NCBI GenBank assembly: GCA_003671055.1
Contig: QWPV01000004.1
Location: 1-64,000, forward strand
Length of the DNA stretch: 64,000 nt
From: Planctomycetota bacterium
Lineage (GTDB): Bacteria; Planctomycetota; Phycisphaerae; Phycisphaerales; SM1A02
Direction of reading: 5' to 3'
A program made the translations under genes and the position numbers. The first letter of the stretch is position 1. Every line of letters begins with the position of its first letter. The notes under the pieces were generated by a model. That model was not told the origin of the DNA, did no database searches, and saw nothing but the letters and a program-made list of their open reading frames with translations. Below are positions 47,614-57,383 of this stretch, in pieces.

Positions 47614-47645
47614 CTTGTCAAAGAAACGCTTCAAAAGAAGCGTTT
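47614..47645 (-). promoter_or_regulatory. boxB/boxA-like antitermination leader
   Basis: On the minus strand a perfect 9-bp hairpin (AAACGCTTC-TTTT-GAAGCGTTT, 47624-47645) is immediately followed by CTTTGACAAG (47614-47623), one mismatch from the boxA core CTTTAACAA bound by NusB/S10. Order and spacing match rRNA leaders. Confidence 0.55.
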
Positions 47646-47688
47646 TTCCGCTTGGTTCCTGAATCTCAGGGACTTACGCGGGACGGAG

Positions 47689-47716
47689 AGTTTAGCGACT
47701 CTCTTGCTGCTGTCAA
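47689..47716 (-). promoter_or_regulatory. candidate promoter of the 23S-5S unit
   Basis: On the minus strand: TTGACA (47716-47711), a 16-bp spacer, TAAACT (47694-47689), and a GC-rich discriminator CTCCGTCCCGCG as in stringently controlled promoters. It lies about 370 bp before 23S and upstream of the boxB/boxA element. Confidence 0.6.
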
Positions 47717-47830
47717 CCCCTACGGCGTCTCTGTGCATGATTTTTTTATGGAGAGTTCAGGAAGTCGCTATTTTGTCTAATAACCCAATTCAAACACCCC
47801 AAATTTGGCCAATTTCAACGGGTTGTCCAC

Positions 47831-47860
47831 AAAAGGAAGCCGAGGCTTACGCCTCGGCTT
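47831..47860 (-). terminator. terminator of the pilM-led operon
   Basis: Perfect 10-bp stem AAGCCGAGGC / GCCTCGGCTT with a 4-nt loop, followed on the minus strand by CCTTTTG, 36 bp after the last stop codon. Confidence 0.85.
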
Positions 47861-47895
47861 CTTGAAATCGAAATCTGAACGATGTCGGGGGCCCT

Positions 47896-49890
47896 TTATG
47901 AGCCTTCACCGCCGCGCGGCCCATACTTAGGTGCGTCGCCACCAGCGCCTGTACCGACGCCGCCTCCAGCAGGAGCGCCGCCTGTTGCTGCATCGCCTGT
48001 GGCTGGCGCTTTCACACCCTTCTTTTGCCGTGCTTCGGTCTCTGCGAGCTCTGCATCGTCAAAGTACTCACGCCTGCGCGCATCCGCGGTGTCCGCGGTT
48101 GGCACACGAACCTCATAGGGATCCTCTGGACGAGCGAGTTCCTTCACAAGCACGACTGCCGCGCCACGTCGATCGCTTGCGCCTCGATCGACCGAAGGAT
48201 CCGCAACGATGTCAACAATGTAATATCCGGTGGAGAAGTCATTAGACGAGCCTGAAGTACTAATAACATCACCAGGCTGCAGTGTTACGCGCTCACGGCG
48301 GCGAGCGCCGTCTCGATATCGATAGATCTCGACAGATGCTTGTCCGACGCCGAGACGACCTTCGGCAGGCGCTGCATCCACGAAGAAGAACGCAACGGGT
48401 GGAATCACTCGAATCGGCTCGCCCCAACCACTTTCGATGCTTCCGAGGATGAACGGGGTTGCGTTGGCTTTTTGCTCGGCAACGAGTTGCGCGCCCCGTG
48501 CGAAAAATGGGTTGTAGAAGTTCGCCGAGCAAGAATATCGATAGGTTTTACCTGGTACGACGGAAATGTCGTGCGTCCACACGAGCACGGATGGATCCGC
48601 AGCGAGGTCGGGGAACTTCGATTTTGGCGCAGCAAGTGTTGCTTTCGCATCGAGCGCGGTCAGTGTCTCAGTTCCAGCGTCGACAAGTGCTTGCTCGCGC
48701 CTTTGCTTCTTCGTCAACGCGATGCGCTTTGCTTTGCCTGCCTCGTCCTTCGGGTCTGCGCCATCAGCGCCACGCTTTCCGCCACCCATGCCACCACCAA
48801 GACCACCACCACCAAGTCCACCGCCTGGCCGTCCGCCCGCACCACCGCCGCCTGCGGAGTCGCCACCGCCTGGCTTCTTTGGCGCTTCCTCAAGCGGGCC
48901 ACCCGCATCGGTGAGTTGCTGTGAGGTCTGTGCCAGGTTGGCTTGGGCTGTTGCGAGCTTCTTCTTTGCGGCGCGAATTTCTGGCTTGTCCCCGTCCGAC
49001 TCGCTGCCGCTTTCCGCGACCATCAAGCCGGTGGAGAACGCGCCTACCTTCGTGGGAAGGAATGCAGGTTGAATGACTTCGCGCTGATTTGCAGGATCGG
49101 AAAGTTGCGTGAACACGGACTGACGCAATCCAGCGTCAGCTCCCTTTGCAATCTCGGCGCGATAGTTGAAAGCGACTGTAGGAAGATGACCAACGACAAC
49201 TTCGTCTCCCCAAGTGCCATCGGCGCGCTCTGTCTGACGGTGGAATTCGACGTCCACAATATAGAACGCACTGTTGTACCAAATGGTTGGAATCTGCTTG
49301 CGCGGTGGGGAAAGGCCGAGGTCGTCTGCCGACATTTCCTTGCGCACTGCGCTGAGATCAAGCACCGCGGAGGGAACCGTCCAGAGCACGTCGTAGGGCG
49401 CGGAAGAACTCGCCAGCAGTGACTTCAACTCTGGATACTGCTCGACCACTGCGTCTTCGAGCGTGTCTGCGAGTTGAATCGTTGGTTGCAGTGCGACCGA
49501 AGGCAGCGAGGGTTCGTGGTACCACGAGTCTGCTGATCCGCCGCCCGAACTGAGCAGCGAACCCATAGCGGGCGAAAGTCGCGCGAGGCGAGAGGACGGA
49601 GCGACGCCGCGATCAAGACGCGCAATGAACGCATCTGCTGCGGGATCAAGGCCGTCTTTCGGGATCGTGATGGATGCTTGATCCGAGTCGAGCAACGCCT
49701 TCACCGTGTTCGACTTCACGCCGATGACCTTGGCGATTTCGCCTGGATCTACAGTCTGTGAGCCAAGCTTCACCTCATTAGGTGAATGCACAAGTTGCCA
49801 GCCTGCGACGCCCACAAGCGCCAGCAAACTAACACCTAGGACGAGCTTCTCAACATGCTGCTCAAGGGGCTTCATGCCTTTGGTCTTCAT
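47896..49890 (-). CDS. large single-span membrane protein, pilM operon gene 3
   Basis: 664 residues. One transmembrane helix near the N-terminus (LVLGVSLLALVGVAGWQLV) makes most of the chain extracytoplasmic or leaves a short cytoplasmic tail. Middle helix-rich stretch (AKKKLATAQANLAQTSQQL), then a Gly-rich low-complexity block (about 350-390, GGGLGGGGLGGGMGGGKRG), a beta-rich part (WTHDISVVPGKTYRYSCSAN) and a C-terminus with KYGPRGGEGS. No family recognised with confidence; position suggests a PilO/PilP-like partner of PilM. Start MKTKGMKPLEQ has GGAG 8 nt upstream. Confidence 0.75.
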   Translation of the reverse strand: MKTKGMKPLEQHVEKLVLGVSLLALVGVAGWQLVHSPNEVKLGSQTVDPGEIAKVIGVKSNTVKALLDSDQASITIPKDGLDPAADAFIARLDRGVAPSSRLARLSPAMGSLLSSGGGSADSWYHEPSLPSVALQPTIQLADTLEDAVVEQYPELKSLLASSSAPYDVLWTVPSAVLDLSAVRKEMSADDLGLSPPRKQIPTIWYNSAFYIVDVEFHRQTERADGTWGDEVVVGHLPTVAFNYRAEIAKGADAGLRQSVFTQLSDPANQREVIQPAFLPTKVGAFSTGLMVAESGSESDGDKPEIRAAKKKLATAQANLAQTSQQLTDAGGPLEEAPKKPGGGDSAGGGGAGGRPGGGLGGGGLGGGMGGGKRGADGADPKDEAGKAKRIALTKKQRREQALVDAGTETLTALDAKATLAAPKSKFPDLAADPSVLVWTHDISVVPGKTYRYSCSANFYNPFFARGAQLVAEQKANATPFILGSIESGWGEPIRVIPPVAFFFVDAAPAEGRLGVGQASVEIYRYRDGARRRERVTLQPGDVISTSGSSNDFSTGYYIVDIVADPSVDRGASDRRGAAVVLVKELARPEDPYEVRVPTADTADARRREYFDDAELAETEARQKKGVKAPATGDAATGGAPAGGGVGTGAGGDAPKYGPRGGEGS

Positions 49891-49935
49891 TGCGTGCTCC
49901 AATTCAATCTGATGGCGCTCAATGGCGCTCCACAC

Positions 49936-51369
49936 TTAACTACCTGTTGTCTCGCCGCTTGCTTCTGCTGACTCTGCTGTGATCGTCGTGACTCCGAGAA
50001 GTCCTCGCACGGACTCTGGCATGAAAAACGCTGTCCACTCTCGGAACCAGATGGTTTCGATATCCAATGTCACCGTCGAGACTGGCTCCACGCCGTATGC
50101 GAAACCCTTCCGCGCTGCGGCGAATGGATCTGCAGGAACGACTTCCATGTCGAGAATTGTCATGAAGTTCTCGCGTGAAAGCGCGTTGAGCACCGCTGGA
50201 ATCGCTGCTGTTTCCGCCACAAACACCAGGGTCACTTGACGCACGTCATAGACCGTGTTTGATGTTCGACCCGTAAATGACTTGGAGTAATCGCGCGCTG
50301 CTTCGGCTGCAGGATCGACTTGAGGACTGCCGAGTCCGGCTCGCACTGTTGCCGTTGGTGTTGGCGTTGCTGCACCCTCGGGTGATTCGGGCGCGGCACC
50401 GAACGCGGCGGCCTCGCCAGAACTTGCGTTCTCGGAAGCGGATCCTTCCTCGCTCGCTCCTCCTGATTTTCCCATGGGGGCAATCGTGAGGGAGATGAGA
50501 TGCTTCACGGGTGCTCGCAACTCAGGAACGAGTTCTTTCGCACCATCTTGATTCGCGGCGTAGAGGCCACGCAAGATGTCTTCGGTTACCCAAAACCTCC
50601 ACTGCCAGTCAAACAGTGTTTGCTCGTATGCGGCGATCTGCGCAGGCTTCTCGAAGTCGAGCGCCTTTGCAGCCGCTTCCGTTGGGATCGAAAGATCAAT
50701 CGGATCGCAAAAGAACGACACACCCATCGCGGATGATTCGAGCAGACCAATGCGATCGCTTGCGAGCTTCTGTTCAAGCTTGAGTTTCTCCTCTGCGGAG
50801 AGACTCGCTGCATCATTCTTTCGAAGATCTTGGTTGATGAAGTTGAGCCGCGCACCCTCGAGACGCTTCGTGATTTCGGTGACCGAAGGCGCTGTGCCCG
50901 CGTGGACATCTGCAAGGAGTTTCGCGTACTGCGCGGCAACAAACTTCTGCGCTGCGTAGCGAACCTTTGCTGCCTGCTTGTCGTTGATTCGAGGCAAAAA
51001 CTCGGCGATTTCTGACTTCGGATCGTACGGATCACGACCATTCAGATTCCGCGCCAGCGCGGCCTGCTGAATCTTCGTCGCGTCCTCAGCGATAACGTTG
51101 ATGACTTGGCCGTACTGCTTCACCACGGCTTCGTTGATCACGCCCTTTGCATTGAAGGGCTCTGCACTTCCGGGGAATGCGATCGTGATCGAGCCCTTCT
51201 CAGCGCCCTCAAGCTCACCGAACCGCCGCGCTTGCTCTTCTGCTTTCAGCCGCACAGTTTCATTGAACCCCGCGCTCGCAAACCAGCCTCCTGCAAGCGC
51301 CGCGATGATCGTTCCACAAAATACGACGACGAGCACATGTTCTTTGACGAACGCGATCACTTGCTTCAT
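49936..51369 (-). CDS. single-span membrane protein, pilM operon gene 2
   Basis: 477 residues. N-terminal anchor (VLVVVFCGTIIAALAGGWFAS), then a long alpha-helical region with coiled-coil character (ETVRLKAEEQARRFGELEG), a low-complexity Ala/Ser/Glu/Pro stretch near 305-345, and a C-terminal alpha/beta domain (YDVRQVTLVFVAETAAIPAVL) that resembles the ferredoxin-like domain of PilO/GspM-type proteins, though the match is only by shape. Predicted partner in the inner-membrane platform. ATG overlaps the pilM-like stop region by 4 bp. Confidence 0.75.
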   Translation of the reverse strand: MKQVIAFVKEHVLVVVFCGTIIAALAGGWFASAGFNETVRLKAEEQARRFGELEGAEKGSITIAFPGSAEPFNAKGVINEAVVKQYGQVINVIAEDATKIQQAALARNLNGRDPYDPKSEIAEFLPRINDKQAAKVRYAAQKFVAAQYAKLLADVHAGTAPSVTEITKRLEGARLNFINQDLRKNDAASLSAEEKLKLEQKLASDRIGLLESSAMGVSFFCDPIDLSIPTEAAAKALDFEKPAQIAAYEQTLFDWQWRFWVTEDILRGLYAANQDGAKELVPELRAPVKHLISLTIAPMGKSGGASEEGSASENASSGEAAAFGAAPESPEGAATPTPTATVRAGLGSPQVDPAAEAARDYSKSFTGRTSNTVYDVRQVTLVFVAETAAIPAVLNALSRENFMTILDMEVVPADPFAAARKGFAYGVEPVSTVTLDIETIWFREWTAFFMPESVRGLLGVTTITAESAEASGETTGS

Positions 51370-53534
51370 TGCGCAGCCTCCGCAGATGCCGGAGCCGACA
51401 CCTGAACATCACCGTTAATCTCAACTGTAAAGACAATTTGTGCGCGGTAGATTTCCGAGCCCACTGGGAACATCGCTGGCCGTGAAGGAAGTGGTGCGAG
51501 TGAGTCAAGCGAGGTGCTCGCTTCATTCGTTGCGCCAGATCCGCGGTCAATCTTGTTCCCGCCACTCTGATCGGAACCATCGCCACGCGGGCCGTAGTTT
51601 GGATTCTCTTTCTCAGGCGTTTCGAAACTGGTCCCGCCAGCACCTGCGCCACTCAAACGTCCTTTCGGCGCAGCAATCTGCGTACCGGACGCGCCACGCT
51701 TTCCTTTCACGCCACCGAAAGTACTTCCGCTGCCATCGCCGCCTCCCGCGTTCACATCGTTGCCTTCCTCGTCCTTCATATTCGCGGATTCAAATCGTGG
51801 CTTCGAAGAGCCAGACGCTGCACTTCCACCGGCCTCGGCGTCTGCGCCCTGCGCACTTCCATCCGCGGCAACGATGAATTTGTCATCTTTGCCGCTGTTG
51901 TAGCGCACAGAAACGATCTTGTACGGCGACTTGGGATTGGATGCGCGCTTAGGGTCCTTCAGGAACTCGACGATCTTCTCGTCGATGAATCGCTGTGGAT
52001 CTCCTGATGCGTAATCAATCGCCATCGTCACTTCGACGGTCCGCTTTGAATTCGCGATGCCGTAGCGACCCGAGAGCGAAAGCAGTTCGACTTGCTCGCG
52101 TTGATTCGCGGGCTTCTCGCCGAGTTCCTTCGTCCATGTCGCGCTCTGATACTCGTCGTTGGTTGCATTGTCGACCGCTGCCGCGACATCGTTCAAGATG
52201 CATGGCCACACTTCACGATCTTCGAGCAAGCGCTGCGCGTTTGTTGCGCGGAATCCAACATTGGACTCGCCCTCTTTCGCCTTCAACGCATCGACTTGCG
52301 TCTTCGCTGCACGAATCACCGAGTCTGCAGCGCTCACTGAGTCTTGATTTGCTGCCACGGCTGCTTGATCAGAAAGTCCTCGTGCAAACATCAGCGCGCC
52401 AGCGCCGACGCCGAGTGCTGCAGCAGTCGCGAACCAGCGATTCTTCGCTTGCCAGAGTTGGCGACGAAGCACTGCAGAAGGCGCGAGATTCACTTCGATT
52501 GGCGCAAGTCCAATGCCTTGCAGCGCGAGACCGTACGCAGTCGCAAGATTGATTGTTGCTGCGGAGAGATCCGCGCCGCGCTCGCCTTCGAATCGAATGC
52601 GTCGGAACTCGTCGTAGCGCAGCACCTCGAGATTCAGCTGTTGACCGAGGAATTTGCGCAGGCCAGGAATTTTGAATGTGGATCCGAGTCCGAGCACCGT
52701 CTTCAACTGCACGCCACGATTGAGCTGCTGGTAGTACACGAGCGACTTCTGCACATCGCCGAGCAGATCACCGAAAACCGTGCGCATTGCTTGCATCATC
52801 TGCTTCGCGTACTTACTCGTCGCGCCGTCGCGCTTGAGTTCTTCTGCCTTGGAGTAAGAGACTTGAAACGCTTCTGCAATCGCTTCGGTGAAGTGCGTGC
52901 CGCCGAGCGGGAATGTGCGAATCCAGCAGCGATTTCCGTGTGCAACGATGAGATCGGTTGCAAGCGTTCCGATGTCGAGGATGACGACAGGCTCGCTCGT
53001 GTCATTGAGTCCGAGGTCATACGCGAGACCGTTGTATGCGCCCACTGGACCGAGTGTCACTTGCTGCGCGCCGACACCGACATCGCTGTAGAGCGAGAGG
53101 CGTTGATCGAGTCGATCTTTCTGAATCGCGAAGATTCCGACTTCAATCTCCGGTGAATCTGCAGATTCGAATGTCTGGTAGTCCCACTCAACATCATCCA
53201 TTTGAAATGGAATTTGCTGCTGCGCCTCGAAGCGAACGATGTTCGCAACTTGCTTCGGTTCAACTGGAGGAAGTTTGGTAAAGCGCGCAAACGCCTGATT
53301 TCCAGGGATTGAGAGCACAACCTTCTGCTTCTCAAGCACGCGCTCGCTCATGAATTGACCGAGACTCAGACGAATCATTTCGTCGACGTCGAGATCGGGA
53401 GTCGTGAGCACCTTGCGATGCGGGATGACGGCGAAATCTGCGATGCGGGCTTCGTCGCCAACGCGCTCGAGGCGAATTGCCTTAACTGCGAAGGATCCGA
53501 TTTCAATACCCCATGCTGAGCGTGCTGATGCCAT
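51366..53534 (-). CDS. pilM: PilM-PilN-like fusion protein
   Basis: 722 residues. Residues 1-345 are a PilM-type actin-like ATPase: AWGIEIGSFAVKAIRLERV, KVVLSIPGNQAFARF, ILDIGTLATDLIVAHG (phosphate 2 motif) and VLGLGSTFKIPGL. After IEVNLAPSAVLRRQLW, which copies the INLLP cytoplasmic motif of PilN, come a transmembrane helix (WFATAAALGVGAGALMF, about 367-383) and a periplasmic helical part. The remaining 200 residues are Gly/Ser-rich, with NYGPRGDGS near 650. In standard systems PilM and PilN are separate proteins joined by the INLLP peptide; here the peptide seems fused in cis. Strong SD (GGAGG). Start of a three-gene operon. Confidence 0.88.
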   Translation of the reverse strand: MASARSAWGIEIGSFAVKAIRLERVGDEARIADFAVIPHRKVLTTPDLDVDEMIRLSLGQFMSERVLEKQKVVLSIPGNQAFARFTKLPPVEPKQVANIVRFEAQQQIPFQMDDVEWDYQTFESADSPEIEVGIFAIQKDRLDQRLSLYSDVGVGAQQVTLGPVGAYNGLAYDLGLNDTSEPVVILDIGTLATDLIVAHGNRCWIRTFPLGGTHFTEAIAEAFQVSYSKAEELKRDGATSKYAKQMMQAMRTVFGDLLGDVQKSLVYYQQLNRGVQLKTVLGLGSTFKIPGLRKFLGQQLNLEVLRYDEFRRIRFEGERGADLSAATINLATAYGLALQGIGLAPIEVNLAPSAVLRRQLWQAKNRWFATAAALGVGAGALMFARGLSDQAAVAANQDSVSAADSVIRAAKTQVDALKAKEGESNVGFRATNAQRLLEDREVWPCILNDVAAAVDNATNDEYQSATWTKELGEKPANQREQVELLSLSGRYGIANSKRTVEVTMAIDYASGDPQRFIDEKIVEFLKDPKRASNPKSPYKIVSVRYNSGKDDKFIVAADGSAQGADAEAGGSAASGSSKPRFESANMKDEEGNDVNAGGGDGSGSTFGGVKGKRGASGTQIAAPKGRLSGAGAGGTSFETPEKENPNYGPRGDGSDQSGGNKIDRGSGATNEASTSLDSLAPLPSRPAMFPVGSEIYRAQIVFTVEINGDVQVSAPASAEAAQ

Positions 53535-53954
53535 GACAACCTCCTAGAACTATTTGCGCCGGGGAAACCCCCGACGGGTGGCGAATGATAACGAACATGC
53601 TCGGACTGCTTTGGACGGTGATCGAGGCGGTCTCGATCACGCAGTCCGAGAACTTTGGTTATTTGGACATATTCGGAAACGTGTGTCTAGCGCGAACGGC
53701 TGAGCAGGCTTGCTTAAGCCCACTTCTGCACAGGCTGGAGTCGAGGCAACATGCGAATGGCCGGTGCTCCGGATGCATTCGAAAGTTCCTCACGACAGAT
53801 TGCTCTTCAAGACTCGACTGCGCTTGTGTTCGTACGCAGTGCTCTGAAGTTGCTCGTGATCATGGGGAACACAGGATTCTGTCTCAACAATTACAGCAAA
53901 CACTTTGGGGATGCGACTGAAACGAGTACGCTGCGCGACCCAGGTTTTCCCTCT
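53535..53954. other. 420-bp divergent promoter region
   Basis: Between pilM (minus) and the S1 protein (plus). No convincing gene; a plus frame at 53585-53920 is not protein-like. Promoters for both genes must lie here, but no clear -35/-10 pair was recognised. Confidence 0.5.
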
Positions 53955-55331
53955 ATGTCGCTCCCCGAAGAACAAGCCCCGATTTCCCCTCTCGCACCCA
54001 CTGCGGACGCTTCGCGCCCTTCTGCGTATGACGCTGAACTCGAAGCCGAGATTCAAGCAGCGCTCGGTGGACTTTCCATTGAGGATCTTGAATCCTCACA
54101 TGAGTCGAAAGCACCACAGCGCGCGACCCAGACTGGTGGAAGGCAACGAAAATTGGGACGCGTCATTCAGGTGCGCGACGGTGAGATCTTTGTGGAGTTT
54201 GGACCGAAGTCTCAGGGTGTCTGTCCTGCGAGCCAGTTCCTCGCGATGTCTCGCGAAGTTCCCGCGCTCGGCAGTTCATTCGAATTCATCGTCGAGCGCT
54301 TCGATCCGTTTGAGGGAATGCATGTGCTCTCGATCGAAGGTGCGGTGCAGAAGGCCGATTGGGGCACGCTTGAGGTTGGTCAAGTTGTCGATGCACGCTG
54401 CACGGGCATGAACCGCGGCGGGCTTGAGATGGAGATCGCGCATCACAAGGGCTTCATGCCTGCTGGTCAGGTCGATGTGCGACACATTCCAGATATCTCT
54501 ATTTTCATCGGCGAAAAGTTCGCGGTGAAGATTGTCGAACTCAACAGGGACAAGGATCGCCTCGTTGTGAGCCGCAAGGCTGTGCTTGCTGGTGAACGCG
54601 CAGAGCAACGCGAGCAATTGCTTGCGGTGCTTGAGGTTGGCCAGACGCGTCCAGCAACCATCGTGAAAATCGAGAGTTTCGGCGCGTTTGCAGACCTTGG
54701 CGGCGTCGATGGCTTGATCCATGTCTCCGATCTTTCGCATGAGCGAGTGAAGAGCCCGCTTGATGTTGTGAAGATCGGGATGGAAGTAAGTGTGAAGATT
54801 CTTCGCATCGATCTCTCCGGTGATCGACCGAAGCTTTCGCTCGGACTCAAGCAGCTTTCAGCGGAACCTATCCATCCAGTTGCAGCGATGGAAATCGGCG
54901 GAACCGTCACAGGTCGCGTCACGAAACTCATGGAGTTCGGCGCGTTTGTGGAACTTGCTCCTGGTATTGAAGGGCTCGTGCACATCTCTGAAATCAGCCA
55001 CGATCGGATTCCTGCGCCCGATGCGGTGCTCCGCCGTGACGAAGTCATTACGTGCAAGATTCTGTCGATCGACCATGAGCGTCGACGTATCAGCCTCTCG
55101 ATCAAAGCACTCACCGATGCACCAGTGCGACCAGCGCCTGCACCTCGCGAGGCTCGCCCTGAAGGCGGCGCGCCTAGAGGAACTGGTGGAGGAACTGGCG
55201 GCGGTGGCGGTGATCGTCGTCGTGATGGTCGCAGCACGACACCAGACGTCGCGCGCGCAGAGGATCCAGAATTGCGGAAGTTACGCGCTCGCTTCGGCGG
55301 CGGTGGCGACCTCAAGGGCGGACTTTCCTAA
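53955..55331 (+). CDS. S1-domain RNA-binding protein (four S1 domains)
   Basis: 458 residues. After an acidic N-terminal 60 residues come four S1 OB-folds at about 65-132, 137-212, 225-302 and 312-385. Repeats 3 and 4 have the clearest motif (SFGAFADLGGVDGLIHVSDLS and EFGAFVELAPGIEGLVHISE); repeat 1 is degenerate. The tail is Arg/Gly-rich. The domain count and order match a short ribosomal protein S1 (RpsA-like), which brings mRNA to the 30S subunit, but S1-repeat RNases and transcription factors are alternatives. ATG 53955 lies just before the acidic segment; the frame continues upstream without homology. Confidence 0.85.
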   Translation: MSLPEEQAPISPLAPTADASRPSAYDAELEAEIQAALGGLSIEDLESSHESKAPQRATQTGGRQRKLGRVIQVRDGEIFVEFGPKSQGVCPASQFLAMSREVPALGSSFEFIVERFDPFEGMHVLSIEGAVQKADWGTLEVGQVVDARCTGMNRGGLEMEIAHHKGFMPAGQVDVRHIPDISIFIGEKFAVKIVELNRDKDRLVVSRKAVLAGERAEQREQLLAVLEVGQTRPATIVKIESFGAFADLGGVDGLIHVSDLSHERVKSPLDVVKIGMEVSVKILRIDLSGDRPKLSLGLKQLSAEPIHPVAAMEIGGTVTGRVTKLMEFGAFVELAPGIEGLVHISEISHDRIPAPDAVLRRDEVITCKILSIDHERRRISLSIKALTDAPVRPAPAPREARPEGGAPRGTGGGTGGGGGDRRRDGRSTTPDVARAEDPELRKLRARFGGGGDLKGGLS

Positions 55332-55363
55332 ACACCGCGCGATCTGCAACACCATTCAAAAAC

Positions 55364-55397
55364 ACACGAACCGCGAGTCTGGACTCGCGGTTCGTGT
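55364..55397. terminator. bidirectional terminator between the S1 gene and the receptor
   Basis: A 15-16 bp perfect stem ACACGAACCGCGAGTC / GACTCGCGGTTCGTGT with a very short loop. T-rich flanks on both strands (TTTG in plus, GTTTTTG in minus) suit both convergent genes. Confidence 0.85.
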
Positions 55398-55498
55398 TTG
55401 AGTCCCGACTGAGGGATTCAACGCAGATTCATGCTGCGGAAATCAACAGTCGAATCCTCAAGGGTCGCGCGCCTCCGCGGACCCTCAGCCAGTGCGCA

Positions 55499-57193
55499 TC
55501 ATCCGCCGGTCTTGAACTGACCGAGCAGTCCCTTCAACTGCGCCACTTGTGACGCGGTCTCTTCGCTCGCAGCACTCAATTCCTCGCTGTTTCCAGCGTT
55601 TTGCTGCGTGACCTTGTCGAGTTCAGAGACGCCAGAGTTTACTTGTGAGATGCCTTGTGCTTGCTCCTTGCTCGCGCTCGCAATCTGTGTGAGCAGGTCA
55701 TTCACTTCCTTCGTGCCCACCACAATCGTGCGAAGCGATCCATCGACCTCGTTGCAAAGCGTCACTGCGCGATTGGCGCGAACAGTGGACTCATCAATCA
55801 TCGCGGCCGTCTCACGCGCTGCCTGCGCGCTGCGCTGTGCGAGCGTTCGAACTTCTTCTGCGACAACCGCAAATCCCTTGCCTGCTTCACCTGCTCGCGC
55901 AGCTTCAACAGCTGCGTTGAGTGCCAAGAGGTTTGTCTGGAAAGCGATTTCGTCGATGACCTTGAGTACCTTGCCAATTGAATCGCTCGACTGCTTGATC
56001 GCGCCCATTGCTTCGGTCATTCGAGCCATACCTTCCTGGCAAGAGTTCGCCTTCTCACGGGCGGCATCGCTTCGGGTGACCGCTGAAGTGCAGTTCTCCG
56101 CGTTGCGCTCGGTCATGGAGGACATCTCTTCAAGACTGGCTGAAATCTGCTGCAAACTGGCTGCTTGCTCGCTTGCGCCGCTCGCGACCGATTGACTTGT
56201 CGATGCGACTTGCGAACTTCCCGCATCGATCTCCGCGGCACCGCGACGGATGTCCGAAAGGATGCGATCGAGCTTCTCGATGAACTTGTTGAACCAGTTC
56301 GAGAGGACGCCGAGTTCATCCTTAGAGTCTGCCCTCAGCCGCTGCGTGAGATCGCCATCACCCTCCGCGATGTCCTTGAGTCTTGCGATCATCTCGCGCA
56401 TCGGTCGGCCGAACGCGATCGTCAAGATCCAACTGAACCCACCGATGCCAACCACGAGCACTGGAACACTCCACATCGCGCCGTAACTCACGAAGCCTGC
56501 AACTTGTTCATCCATCGGTGCCAGCGGCATTGCGACTTCATACGCGCCATGCGTGCCGCCGACGCTCCAATTTTCCATCGGGAAACCCAGCGCATCTTTG
56601 CCGTCGCCATCGGGGTCGTACTTTCCTCCTGGTGCGCCATGGCAAAGCATGCAACTCTCATCAAGTTTGATCGCGCGGAAATAGTGCAGTGTGTTCGTCG
56701 CGCGATCAATGCGGCCGATGCTCCCCGCGTTTCCGGCAGCAATCTGCGTCTCGAGGTCTTTAAGAAGCTTGGCACGGAAACTGCCGGATTCTGGCTCGTT
56801 TTTCTTGTTGCGCGCATCGAAGGCGATGACCTTGAAGTCGATGTTCTCACTCTTAGCGGCTCTCTCTGCGGTGACCCAACCAGTCACGACTGGAATCGTC
56901 TGAAAGAAGCGGCTTTTCGTATAGTCGCCACCCTTTGCGACCTCGGCGTTCAATTCAGTCAGCAGCTCATCGACGGCGATAGACTTTTTCAAGAAGAGTT
57001 CACTTGCGTGATTCTTCGCTTCATCGGCAACGGCAGTGAATGCTGCAGCCTTTTCCATCATTGCGGTTTCTGCGCTTTCGCGGAAACGCTTGACAAAGAC
57101 GGTGTAACTGACGCCAGCGACCGCGAGGGTCACAAAGGTTGCCAACACGATGATTCGCGTACTGAGGGAAATGTTGCGGAGCCATGAGAACAT
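55499..57193 (-). CDS. methyl-accepting chemotaxis protein with heme-binding sensor domain
   Basis: 564 residues. TM1 at about 12-34; periplasmic sensor 35-235 of the Tll0287/DUF3365 type, with a c-type heme motif CMLCH (C181, C184, H185), followed by DPDGDGKD, which looks like a calcium-binding loop. TM2 near 235-255, HAMP, then a signalling domain with the hairpin tip [21 protein letters not shown] split in the family style. Heme-binding receptors sense gases or redox state; ligand unknown here. GGAGG 8 nt upstream of ATG. It is the only receptor in the window and a natural client of the che operon 20 kb away. Confidence 0.92.
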   Translation of the reverse strand: MFSWLRNISLSTRIIVLATFVTLAVAGVSYTVFVKRFRESAETAMMEKAAAFTAVADEAKNHASELFLKKSIAVDELLTELNAEVAKGGDYTKSRFFQTIPVVTGWVTAERAAKSENIDFKVIAFDARNKKNEPESGSFRAKLLKDLETQIAAGNAGSIGRIDRATNTLHYFRAIKLDESCMLCHGAPGGKYDPDGDGKDALGFPMENWSVGGTHGAYEVAMPLAPMDEQVAGFVSYGAMWSVPVLVVGIGGFSWILTIAFGRPMREMIARLKDIAEGDGDLTQRLRADSKDELGVLSNWFNKFIEKLDRILSDIRRGAAEIDAGSSQVASTSQSVASGASEQAASLQQISASLEEMSSMTERNAENCTSAVTRSDAAREKANSCQEGMARMTEAMGAIKQSSDSIGKVLKVIDEIAFQTNLLALNAAVEAARAGEAGKGFAVVAEEVRTLAQRSAQAARETAAMIDESTVRANRAVTLCNEVDGSLRTIVVGTKEVNDLLTQIASASKEQAQGISQVNSGVSELDKVTQQNAGNSEELSAASEETASQVAQLKGLLGQFKTGG

Positions 57194-57383
57194 AGGAGAA
57201 CCTCCAAGATTCCGCGATCAGCCACAACGAGCAGCAACGACCAACGGGCAACGGCGACATCGTCGAGGAGATTCCTACGCTTCACGATCTTGTGCGATCT
57301 CACCGCACAAGTGGGAACACGCCCGACTCGCTCGGGCTGAAAACAACCAAGGATTGGGACAAACGCTCCCTCGCGCGCGCCGA

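Larger units (their letters stand above)
47318..47895. other. rRNA leader and intergenic region
   Basis: Holds the terminator of the pilM operon, the candidate rRNA promoter and the antitermination leader listed separately. Nothing coding is supported; plus-strand frames here are not protein-like. No tRNA is present. Confidence 0.6.

Noticed and set aside
47590-47621. TTGACA on the minus strand as a second rRNA promoter
   Set aside because: No good -10 lies 16-18 bp away; the same bases fit a boxA-like CTTTGACAAG after a boxB-like hairpin better.
47823-47831. DnaA-box-like TTGTCCACA
   Set aside because: Single site with one mismatch and no nearby replication gene.
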